64,000 bases of DNA from Volutella citrinella (GCA_034401135.1 JAWZSP010000002.1:930001-994000), one strand, 5' to 3'. Shown: positions 34,615 through 45,973, counted from the stretch's first letter. A program made the numbers and translations. Notes: generated by a model not told the origin, from the sequence alone.

Positions 34615-35506
34615 TTATGATAGCTCATGTCGAGTCGCTGGCGTCGGTGACGTTCCTGGCAGCTCGTATTGCGGTGATGTATACGTTGGGGCGTCGACCT
34701 CTACCGCCCCAGGTGACGACTTCTTCTCAATGGCGGCAACCTCGTGGATGGCAGTGCTTGCGGCTTCCGGCGCGTTGTCTCCTCCCGGAGCTTCGGCATT
34801 CTTCTCCTGCCTCTTCGTCTTCCACACCAGGAAACCAATGTATGCAATAACGCCAAAGATGAGCGGGATGCCCACACCGAGGCCGACGCCAAGTCCAATG
34901 GCGAGGCTGTTGGACTGGCCAGACTCCTTCGACTTGTTCGCATTGCCGTCTGCAGCCTTGGTGTTCTGTGCCAGGTCCCCAGATGCCGCATCAGAGCCGG
35001 TCCCGATCAATATGGTGCCACCCGTGGCGCCTGGCCTCCCCGTGTTTGCTGGCTTAGCTGCGCCTCCTCCGGTGCCCGTGGCCGAGCCCGTCCTGGACGC
35101 TGTGTCGCCTGCTCGCCCGCCGGATGGGGACGCCGTGCACTCAAACGTCTTTGGCAGCTCGACCAGGACAGAGCCGCAGAGGTCGCGGGGCACCGCGTAG
35201 GCGTTGTCGTACTCTTCCTTCTTGCAGTTTGCCTCGACGCAACACGCAACGCTGTTGTGGAACTCGGAATGCTCGCAGGCGCACTGGGGGCCGAAAGAGT
35301 TGGGGCAGTCGCCGATGTTGGTGTAGGCAAAGCATCCTCTCTGTCAGTAGACATGCGGTCAGTTTGGTATGCGACTCTCAACTCCACGTCGTCGCAGAGA
35401 CTGCGGGGGCAGGGAACCAACATACTGCGCAGGCCACGGCGGTGGCTTGGTGTGTCGTGCGGATGAGGCTCGCAAGGGCAACGGCAGAGACGGCGAGACG
35501 CATCAT
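34615..35506 (-). CDS. CFEM-like single-pass membrane protein 1
   Basis: Exons 35506-35426 and 35340-34615 (minus), intron 35341-35425, about 268 residues. A signal peptide (MMRLAVSAVALASLI) is followed by a cysteine-rich domain: GCFAYTNIGDCPNSFGPQCAC, then ACCVEANC, LCGSVLV and TFEC, a spacing close to CFEM domains. A Gly/Ser/Thr-rich linker leads to a transmembrane helix rich in glycine (LAIGLGVGLGVGIPLIFGVI), then the basic stop-transfer WKTKRQ and a cytosolic tail. CFEM proteins act at the fungal surface in haem/iron capture, adhesion or signalling. This one is anchored by a helix rather than an evident GPI signal. A paralogue with the same helix lies 0.8 kb upstream in the direction of transcription. 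Confidence 0.72.
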
Positions 35507-36259
35507 GGTTCAATGTTTTTCGTATCCGCAGTGGCGCATGTGCAGACGGACGGCCTTTCGATAGACGGCGCACGGTAGTGGCGCAATAGGGGTAGAAGTA
35601 TCAGAGCCAGCCCAGGTGGCGCACCTCTTACCCGGCTTCCGAAAGATTCTCTTCAACTACCTCTCCGTGAGGAGGCGTCGTTTCGGGCGCAGCTATCGGC
35701 GAGCACTGGCCATTGGGTTGCTGTGGAGAGGACATAAGCTCAAGGAAACGCGGGCTTGGATTACGCCGAGGGCCAGTGGGAGCAAGGCTTGCCATTGCCG
35801 TCGTTCGATGGATTGGCAAGCGTTCTGGTTGGGGTATAGTGTACAGGGATGCAGGGTCGTCTCGCAGCTCTCGCTTGCCTTAGCTTCGTCTCAGGGCGTT
35901 GAAGTCTCGAGTCGACAGGGCAGATGCATGGAGCTCGTGCTTATTCGTCTGAGACTTGGGCGCTGCGTGTCAAGGCGAATATGGGGGCCACGCTCCAGCT
36001 GTCTGCTTGTCAGCCGTTGGCACGGTGCGAGTCTCAATATCCTTGAAGACGAGCGATTGGCTTCCTGCATCATGGATGTGCGGGAGCTTATTTACGCGAC
36101 ACACTCAAACAGTAAGCTTATCGTGGTGGTAGGTCCATGCATCATCGCCGACCCGTTAAAATAGGGCTGACGGTCCACAAAAGTCATCGATTCATCCAGA
36201 ACGGTAGCTCAAGGCTTTTCTGCTATCCTGTGAGCGGCAAAATACATACTATTGCAAAA
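35507..36259. other. Spacer between the two CFEM-like genes
   Basis: About 750 bases; promoter of the downstream minus-strand gene and 3' end of the other. No further gene supported. Confidence 0.5.
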
Positions 36260-37080
36260 TCATAGGAGTTGATGTCGAACCGGTGGCTCTGTTCCTTGCA
36301 ACTCGCGTGCAGGCTCCGCCGTTGCCGTTGCCGCAGGAAGCTCGGCTGGAGGAGACGGCGGCTTCACCAGCTCAAACTCTGCCTTAGTGCTCTGTGAGCG
36401 ACTCTCTCGCGCATCCTTTCTCTTCGTCTTCCATACCACGAGGCCGACGCAGGCCAGCACGCCCAGCATCAGCGGGATACCGACCCCAAGACCCACGCCC
36501 AAGCCGATGGCAAGTCCGTTGTTCGATGCGCCGCCGCCCCTGTTCCCTGTGGTCTCTGGTCCGGCCGAAATGGTCGGGTCTGACTTCTGCATCGAGATTG
36601 TTGTCTTCATTCCTGTTTCCGTTGCCACTGGCGCCATGCTGCCGATGGTGGTTGAGGTGGCCTCGCAAGTGGCTCCAAGGGTGGACAGGCCGACGCCAAT
36701 ATCCGGACACATGGTCTCGAGGGCCACCCACGCGTCGCTCTGCTGCGTCGCCTCTCGACAAGCAGATCTGATACAGCACCATAGCTGTGTCCCGTGATCG
36801 GTGCCGGCACAGCCAGGTGTGGATATGTGCCTGCTGCATTCTTGCTGGACGAGATTGTCAGCACTCACGGGCATCCAGTCAGTCGGCGCTTCCAAGGCAG
36901 ACGTACCACACACGTTGGCGCCGCTACCACCAGGCTCGTCGAGGTTCTGCGCGAAGGATTCCCCGGGTTTGGCAGCGGTACCAGGCCTTGGCCATCCTTC
37001 CTGTTCTCCTGGCCCGAGGCTGGCGGCGCAAACCCCACGAGGATGGCCGCGATCGCCGCCGCAAGCAAGACACTCCGCAT
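36260..37080 (-). CDS. CFEM-like single-pass membrane protein 2
   Basis: Exons 37080-36907 and 36844-36260 (minus), intron 36845-36906 with GTACGT donor, GCTGAC branch and CAG acceptor; about 252 residues. Signal peptide MRSVLLAAAIAAILVGFAPPASG. The cysteine-rich part joins across the intron: TCV|QECSRHISTPGC, then LWCCIRSAC, ETMCPD and GATC. A Thr/Ser-rich linker, the transmembrane helix LAIGLGVGLGVGIPLMLGVL, the stop-transfer WKTKRKD and a Pro/Ala-rich tail follow. The helix and the intron position (between signal and cysteine region) match the neighbouring paralogue, while the cysteine domains have diverged. A role at the cell surface is inferred. Confidence 0.68.
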
Positions 37081-37720
37081 CGTTGCCGTCCGCGCAGGCG
37101 CACAGGGCTGAGGGGTCGTGCAATGCAAATCAGCCTGGGCTATCTACGGGGCGGGACGCCATCTTAACGGCCAGGCTCGCGTGCGGAGGCTCCATCACAC
37201 GTAATGTTCAGCTGGGCGTTTTGTGGCTTCTCTGAGTCGTCCGTCTGCAGCCACCTCCAGAGGCCATTGGGCTGGGCTGGGTGGCTTGCCTAGCTGCTAC
37301 GGAGATGGCGGCAGAACAGAAGACAGTATGATCATCATCTTCAAGAATGGTGACAACACCAGGCACACATCTTGAGATAATTGAATGCTCCGAGCTGACA
37401 GCATCCGGATTGTGCGCAAAGTATACTCTTAGATTAGTCCGGCGGCGTGCACTTAACAGCTAACGGGGTAAGTTGGAGCGAGAACTGGTCAGTTGCCGAC
37501 GGTTGTGAATCACTACTCGCACGCAATTACAATCACAGAGCCGCGAATCCACAGGCAGTATTATTATGCGCTATTCTTGACCCGGCCAACACCCCAACAC
37601 CGGGGACAGTCGGTCACAGCATGACATCGAAGCTTGACATGGTCCCCAGCAGTAAGATTATATAAACAAGTCGAAAGTATCCCCTCGCCAGGCAGACCCA
37701 ACCAATCCCGAACCCGCAGT
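37081..37720. other. Intergenic spacer
   Basis: No gene supported between the CFEM-like gene and the PAN-like gene; promoter of the former and 3' region of the latter. Confidence 0.5.
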
Positions 37721-38383
37721 CTAGAAGATGATATCGGTGCACTCCATGCAGCGGGCGTCATACCAGATGTTGGGGTTGCCGGCCGCGTAGTTGATACTGA
37801 GCGTCTTGGCGGCGCGGTTGAACTTGTAGCAGCGCATCCACTCGGGGCGGCTGTCAAAGTCGACGGACAGACAGCCCTCGCTCTGGTGGCACCACTGGAC
37901 GCACTCCTTTGCATTTGCGACGACGAGGATGCCGTCGTGCTTGTCCGTCGGGGTGTTTGAGCGCCAGCCGGTGCGGCCACAGACGGCGTCGTCCTTTGTG
38001 GCCTCGATCTTGCACGTCTTGTCGTAGTAGAAGAAGGCGGCGCCCGGGTTCTTGACCTTGATGTCCATCTCCTTGAGCGGCCACTGGTACAGCCGGCACA
38101 GGTTCTTGGCCGTCTCCCAGCCCGTCGACATGCAGCCGGCGCGGGTGTTGCACCAGTCGATGCACGCCTGCTGCGAGGCCACCACCTTGTACTCGAGCGT
38201 CGACTTATGGTCAAGGCTGCCGATCCAGCCGCCGCGGCCGCAGATGGCGTCGCCTGGCACGTCGTATAGAGTGCAGCGGTCGAGGCAGCGGTCGCCGATG
38301 CCGGGGAGCTCGACGATGGGGGCCGTGGCCGAGGTGCTGGCAGCAAAGGCCGCGAGGGCCGTGATGAGGGTCGAGGAGCGCAT
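37721..38383 (-). CDS. Secreted protein with two PAN/apple-like modules
   Basis: Single exon, 220 residues, start MRSSTLITALAAFAASTSATA (signal peptide). An ATG eight codons upstream would place charged residues before the signal, so I prefer the inner one. Two modules repeat a similar layout: ICGRGGWIGSLD...QQACIDWCNTRAGCMSTGW...CRLYQW at about 47-110, and VCGRTGWRSNT...AKECVQWCHQSEGCLSVDF...CYKF at about 135-200. Cys-x2-Trp-Cys and Gly-Cys spacing with a following aromatic is the PAN/apple signature. PAN modules bind carbohydrate or protein; extracellular action is inferred from the signal peptide. Third in a row of minus-strand surface or secreted protein genes. Confidence 0.75.
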   Translation of the reverse strand: MRSSTLITALAAFAASTSATAPIVELPGIGDRCLDRCTLYDVPGDAICGRGGWIGSLDHKSTLEYKVVASQQACIDWCNTRAGCMSTGWETAKNLCRLYQWPLKEMDIKVKNPGAAFFYYDKTCKIEATKDDAVCGRTGWRSNTPTDKHDGILVVANAKECVQWCHQSEGCLSVDFDSRPEWMRCYKFNRAAKTLSINYAAGNPNIWYDARCMECTDIIF

Positions 38384-39947
38384 CTTGAGATCGGTGGGAT
38401 GTAACAAACGAATGGATGGACGAGAGTTCGCTGCGGAGGGAGGGCAGTCCCGAGGAAAGGCTCTGTAGTGCGTTTATATTCCGTACTCTGGATACGCTGC
38501 GGAGAACAGGCTATGGCCCTTGGATATTCCCCGTCCCAATCATCCCGTAGACACCTCATCAACTCCTGCACGCAGTCAGCGCCAAGATTGCTATCCTTGG
38601 CGCCCAGTCAGGTGGCCCCCTCTGTGCCTGCTCGGGCTGGTGTTGTCAAACCATGTCTGACGGATTCCGATAGTCTTTGGCGCCGCCTTACTTTTGTTTG
38701 CGCCCATGGGCTTGGCTGTATGGAGCCCGTCGCCGCTGGCCTGGGACGAGTGGAGGTGGCGCCTTTTAGTCGACACGCCGCGGGCTTTTCGGTGGCCTGC
38801 CGGCAGCCACAACTGGTGGAGGCCGTTTGGCGCCGGCTCAGCATCATCAAGGCCGGGTGGTATTCTTCGGCTCGTCGGGGGTGTCCGTGTGCAGATGGGA
38901 GAGAGCACAAGGCCTGAACATCCCTGGCGAGTAGGGCTGAATCTCTCGATGCATCTCCAAGTCTCCATGGATCCCCGCTTCCTCCTACATCAGTACACTT
39001 TCTATCGCACAGCCCAGCACTGTCTACCCTCCCATCTAGAAGGCATGCTCTATGTCCATGAAATACCGTCTTTTATGACGCGCTGTGATGGTCAGCTAGC
39101 GCTATTAATGCTTAGTGCCGCCAGCCCTTCACCACTACGAGGATCCCCCTCTACGCCGTCACAACAACATGGCCCTGCCAAGACAATAGCGGCGTTGTGC
39201 GCTGTCCAACGGGACGCTGGCCGTGAGGTTTCTGCCCCGCTGTGCCCCTGACTCCACTGAGCCTAAGTGTCAACCAAACGTTGCCATCAGTTCCTGGTAA
39301 TTCTTCTCAGTGGGGGGAGAATAGGCTTGTCCAGTTATTATGCTGCCGCTGTAAAATAACTCAGTCCTACCAAATAGACTACTTCGCGCCATAAAAGGAT
39401 CAGGACGCGGGATAGAGCTATTCCTAGTTCCTGCTCTCAGCTCCCCAACGTCAAGTCCAGCCACACGTTAGTATTGGGGAAATTATCATGCAGTAGCCGC
39501 TATCCGTGGGGTGGCATGGTATGCACTAGTACTACAATTGGCGAGGCCCCTGGCGTAGCATTTCCTCCGTAGTGCGGCCAAGATCTGCTTCTTGGCTAGT
39601 TTGCGGTGTGTTTCTCTAGCAAACGACGCCTCCGAGGAGGAGCTAATTCAAATAACCCCGGAACTGACTTGTTGGTCAAGCTTCGTGTGTAGCATCCGAT
39701 GGTGGCGCCCCTGACAGTCGGAGGGAGTGAAAACCAATTTGATGTTAACCATGAGAAACAGCATCGCAACTCTACAGAAGCACCCTGGACCGATTGAGAT
39801 TCAAACAGCCAACTAGCTACTTTACGAAATAAGACCATCGATAATGTCATTAGTAGCACAGCATTTGATGTGAATTGAGCTTTCCGGCTGGATCCAACAA
39901 CCATTGACAAACGTCTAGGGTAACAAGGCCCACTCAATTCTCCCATC
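38384..39947. other. Intergenic region
   Basis: About 1.6 kb without a supported gene. Several frames of 60-185 codons occur but contain no motif and unnatural composition. Confidence 0.45.
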
Positions 39948-41974
39948 TCACATCCCACCGGGAAGCCATACCGTTTTATTCCACTCTGCAAACGTCAATC
40001 CCGGATCCAACCTGAGTTTCAGATTCAAGTCCTCAGGTCCAACCTTCTTCGTCGAGCGCCTTCCATCCCAGCAATGATCCTTGAAGCATCGTCGGCATTG
40101 CCCTGGCATCTTCATGTCCACGCGCTTCAGACTCCTCTTGATCACCGCGCACGCCAGGCACGACGGCCAGTTACGGTCAATTTTACCGTTTCCGTACGTC
40201 GCCAGCTGGAAGGCGTTTTCTAGAGTCACATCGAGCTGCTGATCAGTGAACGAGTCCTTCATGTACGAAAAGTTGGAGTACGCTGTCCAGGGGGAGTTGG
40301 GCAAGTAGAGAACGAGGGGCGTGTCGTCGTCGGCATCGCAGCCGAAGAATGTGGGCTGTCGATTGAGATGTTGGGTCACCATGGTCGCCACGTCGGGGAT
40401 CTCTGGGAACGGGATTTTCCCCTGTTCTGCTGCCCGAGCCGTATCTGCAACTTTTGTCAGCTAGTGGCTCCGCGTGCTCGACTGATGATTGCCATCGTAC
40501 TTTTCAGGGTTGTTCCATTCACCCACGAGTTGGGCGCCTCTGAAGACGCCTCATATATAATGACCAAGTCGACCTGGCGATCCGGGACAATCAGAGGCCG
40601 GATTGGATTCGTCTCTCCCGATAAGCTTCCGTCCACCTGCACACGTTAGAAACTCTCTCTAGACCCTGCAAGCCGTAACCTACCAGCAAAAGTTCCGAGA
40701 CACGGTCCATGGCGGCATTATAGCCCTCGAAAGGGTTCGGCACCGTTGCCCACAGAGATTCGTTAAAGGTGTTACCGAAGGTCGAGGCTGTTTCATTGAC
40801 AAGCTGGACCAGGGGATTGCTTCTCTGGCTGCTCGGGATAGGAATGTCTTGAAGCGAATCCCTTTTGGCAAATATTGGGATGTTGTAGAAGTCGTCGATG
40901 AACCAAGCTGTGAATGCATCGGCAGTCGATCCTTGAATAAAGGACATCTTGTCGAAGCCTCGGACACATTGGCTCGAGTTGCTCGGCTTCCCGTTCTTCA
41001 TGGCCGTCCCTAGCCACTTGGTGGGCATAAAACCCTGTACCCGGCCTCCCAGCCAGCTGCCAAACTCAAAAGGAGTGACTTCGTAGGATGTCAGCTTGAA
41101 GCCTCCGGGCCCGGGGTACATGAGCTTTCCAATCTCTGGAGAAACGCCGGGAATGACCTCCGCCAAGGCTATGATGGGCATCGGCGCATCTGCCGAGGCG
41201 AACGCTGCCGCCTTCGTGGCAATGTCTGAATAGTCGCGGTACTTCCAGTCTTTGGGCAGCCAGGTAGCCCAGAATTGCCCAAAGGTATCGACTACGGAGA
41301 TGGGGAAGCCGGCTTCGGCTTTGGCTCCGGCATTTTCAAAAATGCCTTCGAAATACTCGGTGGTGTTTCCCGTCGGCCCTCTGATGTAGGAAACTGAAAA
41401 GTTGCTCTCTTTCCTGACGACCTGAGTCGTGCTAAAGTCACTGGCTGCACTGTTGTCCTATCAGCAACGGCCGGGGGGAGTATACGAGTCCACATCACGT
41501 ACATGAGGGCAACCGTCACGGCGCCTCCGCCGCTGAGGCCGCTAATGTATGACAAGATTTGCGTCAGTCCTCCAGTTCGAGCCTCTCTTGCTCCCCGGTA
41601 GCGAGAATCAAACGCCTGCCAGATGCCCAGCCCCCCCATGCCCGACTGGGTGCCTCCACCGGATATAGAGAGCCCCACGGTGGGCGCCTTGGTGGAATCT
41701 TGCTTCAGGCGATGCATGTACTCCGAAACGCTGAATTCAGAGACACCTACCAATCGAAGGTATTCCTCCAGATGGGGAATCATCTTCTCGGCTCTCTGGC
41801 AGCGCCACGCGCTCTCAGCTGCTGATAGACCCTAGACATGGTTAGTTGGGCAATTTTTCCGACTCGCGGGGTTTGGCACACATGAGCATTCCGAACCCTC
41901 AAATGTGACGGGCAGTGTGTGTAAACCGGTGCATAGGGGCTGGCTCCGTGTTGATCTCCGCTGACGGTCAGGCT
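39948..41974 (-). CDS. Lysophospholipase / phospholipase B, N-terminal exon not located
   Basis: Minus-strand exons 41974-41882, 41831-41503, 41449-40684, 40636-40501 and 40444-39948 join in frame to 606 residues. The first exon begins at an acceptor (TTCTAG) without a start codon, so a short signal-peptide exon upstream is missing. Family signs: YTHCPS...LSAAESAW near the N-terminus, an SGGGTQSGMGG loop, the nucleophile elbow SGLSGGG, the Asp in VDGS, and the cysteine-rich end (NWPSCLACAVIKRS, CRRCFKDHCWDG) typical of fungal PLB enzymes, which release fatty acids from phospholipids and lysophospholipids, usually outside the cell. In most relatives the first loop reads SGGGxR; here the Arg position is Gln. 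The two introns 41832-41881 and 40637-40683 are short but consensus-like. Confidence 0.85.
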
Positions 41975-43633
41975 CTAGAATAGCAATCGAAGATGCTTGA
42001 CTCCGCCTTTGAGAGCCTGATAGCCGACAAAGCTCCCCTCCTCTTTGGGTTTAAATTCCAAGGAGGGCATCCGTTTCTGCCGCGGCTTCTCGGCTTGGCC
42101 GCTTGTCCAATTGAAGAAGTGGGTGGCTGATTCTGAAGCCAAAGCTGGTATTTGGAGTTGTGAGAATAGCAAGTCATGTCATGGAACTTATGCCGCCGTC
42201 GGAAGTGCCGGGAGGGAGACAAGTGTGGCATCCATAGTGATCGCGCCCATCATGCTGCTAACAGTAAAAGCTTCCCAAATTCTCCCTATAGGGCTGGCAG
42301 CAGGGTCGGGGCCGAAATTCTATGGAAATCACCGAGACGCCGATTTGGTTTGGTTTGAGTTTTGGTGGCTGGAAGCGCTCGTCGCTAGGAAAGTCACGAA
42401 TCCGAGAACCCGGCCTCTCGTCGACGATGACGCCGAGATGTGTTAAGACTAACCTTGCCGACGGCTGATGCGACCGCTTTGTATTATATAGCTGTTGCAG
42501 GTCTTGTCGGAAGTTCGAAGTCGAGCCTTTGACGATGTAAAAAAGGCACTTTGATCAAGTGTTGTATGGTCATGTTTTCACATTCAATCTCAGTATTCCT
42601 TGCCCTGGCGCTGGCTCTTGATAGCGTCGTGACTCCAAGGTCACTGCCAGCCGCTGCTGCCTCCAACACGGATGAACGTGCTTCCAGAAGCTCTTCCCTA
42701 CCTTTGGGGCGAAGCTGGGGACTGCTGTGGGATACTCAGCGCATCGCCTGCAAGGGTCTCCAGAGTACGAGTTTGCCGATTTCGTAGAAGCGTTACTGTG
42801 GTCGCCGCTTGATGGAACAGTTGCCAAGTGCAGCTGAGTTCTGCAAATAGTAGTGGTTCCTAGAATTTATTGTTGGCAAGGTCTGGCACCGTGGTTGGTG
42901 CTTTGCCGGATGTTGAAGGGCGTGGCGGAGATCAAGAGGCCTCCTGAGCGAGCATACGACGGGACATGGGGTTGTGATACCAGTTTCGCATGAGGGAAGA
43001 ATAATCAGACATGGTGGTGTTACAATTGTTGGTTGGGCAAGGGTGTTTTATCGAGCCGAGGTATCGCGAAAGAAAAAAAAGAGATGAGATGTGGCGCAGC
43101 TATAATTATTAATTAACCGACAGTTTCTTCAGGTCAAGTTTGACAGGCCGCCCTTTGCGTAATAACTGGGAATCGCGGCATTGATCAGTGGATCAGTGGC
43201 GCCAAATGAGTGAATCGGTACGCCGGAGCGAATCAGGCACAGGCGAACGGTGGCGGCTCCACGATGAATGAGGCAGGGCCACGGTGACGGCGGCGCGGGG
43301 CGGGCCATGTCGCCAAGTACGAGTCTCGGATCACGTGCCGAATTGCTTGGCTCAGTGGCGGACGGGGGGCAGGCGGCGCACGCAGCACCTGCAGCCACTG
43401 GCTGGTGGCAGGTGCGGTGCGCGCGGGCGGCGTCAACGGATGGCGGCACGCAGCACAGCCACTCAGGCCTCAGCTGTCGAGGGGAGGGGGGCCGCCAACA
43501 AAAGGGCCAAGTCAAAATAATCTCATCCCCCTCTGGCGGGAGGCCCGTTGCCAGATGAGTCCCTTGGCGCGTCCAAATCCGCCGCTGACGCTGGTGATTT
43601 ACCATCCGCCGCCGCGAAACCCGAGCAGCAGCC
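41975..43633. other. Intergenic region
   Basis: Must contain the missing first exon and promoter of the phospholipase B gene. One candidate start is the minus-strand ATG pair near 42258, which opens a short hydrophobic frame. Also here is a 26-codon frame at 42932-43012. Toward 43630 the sequence becomes GC-rich, as promoter of the next gene. Confidence 0.4.
42932..43012 (-). CDS. Possible small peptide of 26 residues
   Basis: A strong start context (CACCACCATGTC) opens a minus-strand frame of 26 codons, beginning MSDYSSLMRNWYHNP and ending LAQEAS before TGA. The peptide is polar with aromatic and methionine residues. It could be a real micropeptide, a first exon, or chance. I know no relative. 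Confidence 0.25.
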   Translation of the reverse strand: MSDYSSLMRNWYHNPMSRRMLAQEAS

Positions 43634-45149
43634 ATGGCCAACACAAAGGAGAATGAAGGCGAGAAGGCCGAGAGGAAGCGCGACATTGTCGGCGACATGC
43701 TGTACGTCTGCGCCCTTTTCCCCCTGCTCTTCGCTACAGCGGCCCCGCGAGAAGCCCCTACTCGCGCGCACCCGTTCCCCTGCTGCCCACACCGCCGCCA
43801 CCTAACATCCACCACCGGTTCGCCCCATGCTGCGAACCCGTCCTTCCCAAATGCTCTCTGCTGGCTTCTGTATGCTCACCGCGGAATGATAGGAAGAAGA
43901 ACCTCGCCAAAGGCGAATTGGCTCTCAAGCATGCCGTCGGCCTCGGCGCGACCTCCAACGTAGTCCCCCTCGCGCCCCCAGTGTACGATGGCCCCCCGCG
44001 CATGGTCGAGGTCGGCTGGCATCCCGTCGGCGGCCTCGCCGGCAAGTGGTTTGCTGAGCAGACGGGCCTGGGCAAGATGATCACCGAGAAGACCAATGAC
44101 TACCCCGATCCCACGCAGCACTGGGCCGTCCTCGTCGGCGGCTATGCCCACCAGCTGTGGATGGTGAGTTCCGTCAAGGCCTGAGTCGAGGACAGCTGAG
44201 GGCGGCTGACCCACATTCAAAAGGATGAAAACTTCGACGTCATCTACACCAACGCCGTAGTCGTCCCTGAGGAGTGGCGCACATTTCAGGTTGGCGAAAC
44301 TCGCTTCAATGACGACGCCATCCGACGCACTGGTATGTTTTGTCCTTCACTCTCCCGCGTACAGCTGCCAGTCTGACCAGCGGCAAAACAGGTGAACAAG
44401 TCATCAACAAGATCCGGGAGACCCAGCCTGGATACAATCTCATCAGCAATAACTGCCAGACCTATGTGCTTCAGCTTCTAGATGCCATCAAGGCTGGTGC
44501 CCAGAAGGAGTTCGGCACCACCCTGGCCGTCTACGATCGACTGACTGGTCCCGGTGCCGTCATGGATCTCTTTGACCAGAAGCAGGATCAGAACTCACAG
44601 GACGGACAACAAGCACTACCTGCTCCGCCAAGCCAGGAAGGCGTGACGCCGCCTCCAGGCCAGCCGCAATATGCTCCACCACCGGGACAACAACCATATA
44701 CTCCTCCACCCGGTCAGCCGCAATATGCGCCGCCCCCTGGCCAACAACAGCAGTACACTCCTCCGCCGGGTCAACCGCCGTATGCATATCCGCCGCCTGG
44801 CCAACAGCCATATTATCCCCCTCCCGGTCAGCCGTACACGCCGCCGCCCAGCCAGCCATACTACCCCCCGCCTGGGCAGCAAGCAATGCCCCCCGGGCTC
44901 CAAGCCATCCCTCCCCCGTCCGGCCAGCAAAACTACCCGCCTCCGGCTGGGCAGCCACCTGCGCAGGCACACGGCTACAGCCAAACCGTGTCTTTTGCGC
45001 AGCAGCTGATGCACGACAACACCACCCAGCTCAAGACAAGCGATCAAGCCAGAGGAGGCCCCGACGGAGGCGACGGCAAGGAGGGCAAGGAGGGCAAGAA
45101 GAAGAGCGGCATGCTTTCTCGTTTCTTCTCTTCAAAGAAGGACAAGTAG
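43634..45149 (+). CDS. LRAT/NlpC-like fold protein with PPPGQ repeat tail
   Basis: Exons 43634-43701, 43893-44163, 44224-44332 and 44392-45149 give about 401 residues. Introns are 191, 60 and 59 nt and all joins keep frame. After a charged N-terminus (MANTKENEGEKAERKRDIVGDML) comes a domain with HWAVLVGGY (His near 98) and NLISNNCQTYVLQLLD (Cys near 170), the His...Asn-Cys arrangement of papain-like NlpC/P60-LRAT or PPPDE folds. Catalysis (acyl transfer or thiol hydrolysis) is possible but unproven. From about residue 230 at least seven PPPGQ units with Tyr form a flexible tail, ending in a basic stretch (KEGKEGKKKSG). Such Pro-Gln-Tyr tails often mediate membrane or protein association. Confidence 0.72.
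44650..44900 (+). repeat. PPPGQ-coding tandem repeat
   Basis: In-frame imperfect repeats, 12-27 bases per unit, encoding PPPGQPQYA, PPPGQQPYT and similar. Unit boundaries vary, suggesting slippage. They lie within the last exon of the LRAT-like gene. Confidence 0.7.
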
Positions 45150-45652
45150 ACGTGGAACGCTCGAGTCCACAGCCTAGCTTCGCATTTGCAGCATTCTGGA
45201 GGTAGTGGGTTTTATATACTCTATAGACCGAGAGTTGGTATTTGACGTGTCTTACGATGACGAGCCGTTAGTAGATGATATCATTTGAGAATTATTATAA
45301 GTTCTTGTTCCATATCGCTGTTGCTCTGCGTAATAGAAGTGAGATTGGGTCAATCCTGAGCGGTGTCTTTGCGGAACACTCCAATTGGAGGTAGATTGGC
45401 CACCGGAATGCGAGCAGAATGAACGATTTTAGGAGCATGACACTGCAGAAAGCGCTTCTTCATGTATTTGTAGATTATGATGAGGTTTTTTTCTTAAGAG
45501 TAATGACAGCAACGCCTCAGACCCCGATCACAGAATCTGGGGTGCCCAGAGAGTCAGGGAAAATAGATTGACCATACCACGATAACACAGGGGCGAGCCT
45601 AAGGCACAACTCTGTTTCTCCGACCCAAGACTAGATCACTACTTCCCAAGAC
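45150..45652. other. Convergent 3' region
   Basis: Between two convergent genes. No gene seen. Confidence 0.5.
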
Positions 45653-45973
45653 TTAACCCGATTTTCTGAAAAACATGAAACTGACATTGTTGTGAATAAT
45701 GCCATCCTGGAGCCCTTTGTCAGCAAGCTCCTTGAGCGGCTCCGCATAGTCAGACGACATCAAGTCGATGGTCGCCTCGTCGTAGTCATTGCTAACGGCG
45801 TGAAGCTCGACCTTGCAGTTGGGGTCCGTGAGGATCACAGAGCGGCTCTTTGTGACGGTGACCCATCGCTGGCCGTCGACGGCGCCCTGCGGCAGGTACT
45901 TTTCGATGAGCTCCTTGCAGTCTTCCTTCATGGTTCCTTTGTCTAGATGGTGTGGGAAGTAGAGAGTAGGCAT
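45653..45973 (-). CDS. Small hypothetical protein, 106 residues
   Basis: Single minus-strand exon starting MPTLYFPHHLDKGTMKEDCK and ending FMFFRKSG. It is soluble, without signal or membrane helix, with regular alternation suggesting a small alpha/beta fold (RWVTVTKSRSVILTD; KVELHAVSNDYDEAT). I do not recognise the family. Codon choice and balanced composition support a real gene. Confidence 0.55.
   Translation of the reverse strand: MPTLYFPHHLDKGTMKEDCKELIEKYLPQGAVDGQRWVTVTKSRSVILTDPNCKVELHAVSNDYDEATIDLMSSDYAEPLKELADKGLQDGIIHNNVSFMFFRKSG

Noticed and set aside
37564..38571. 335-codon minus-strand frame
   Set aside because: It lies in another frame over the PAN-like gene and is Ser/Thr/Arg-rich without motifs; the PAN frame has signal peptide and repeated cysteine modules.
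38694..39251. 185-codon plus-strand frame
   Set aside because: Trp/Arg-rich, unnatural composition, no homologous pattern.
43129..43815. 228-codon minus-strand frame
   Set aside because: Covers promoter and first exon of the LRAT-like gene on the other strand; Ala/Arg/Pro-rich without domain.
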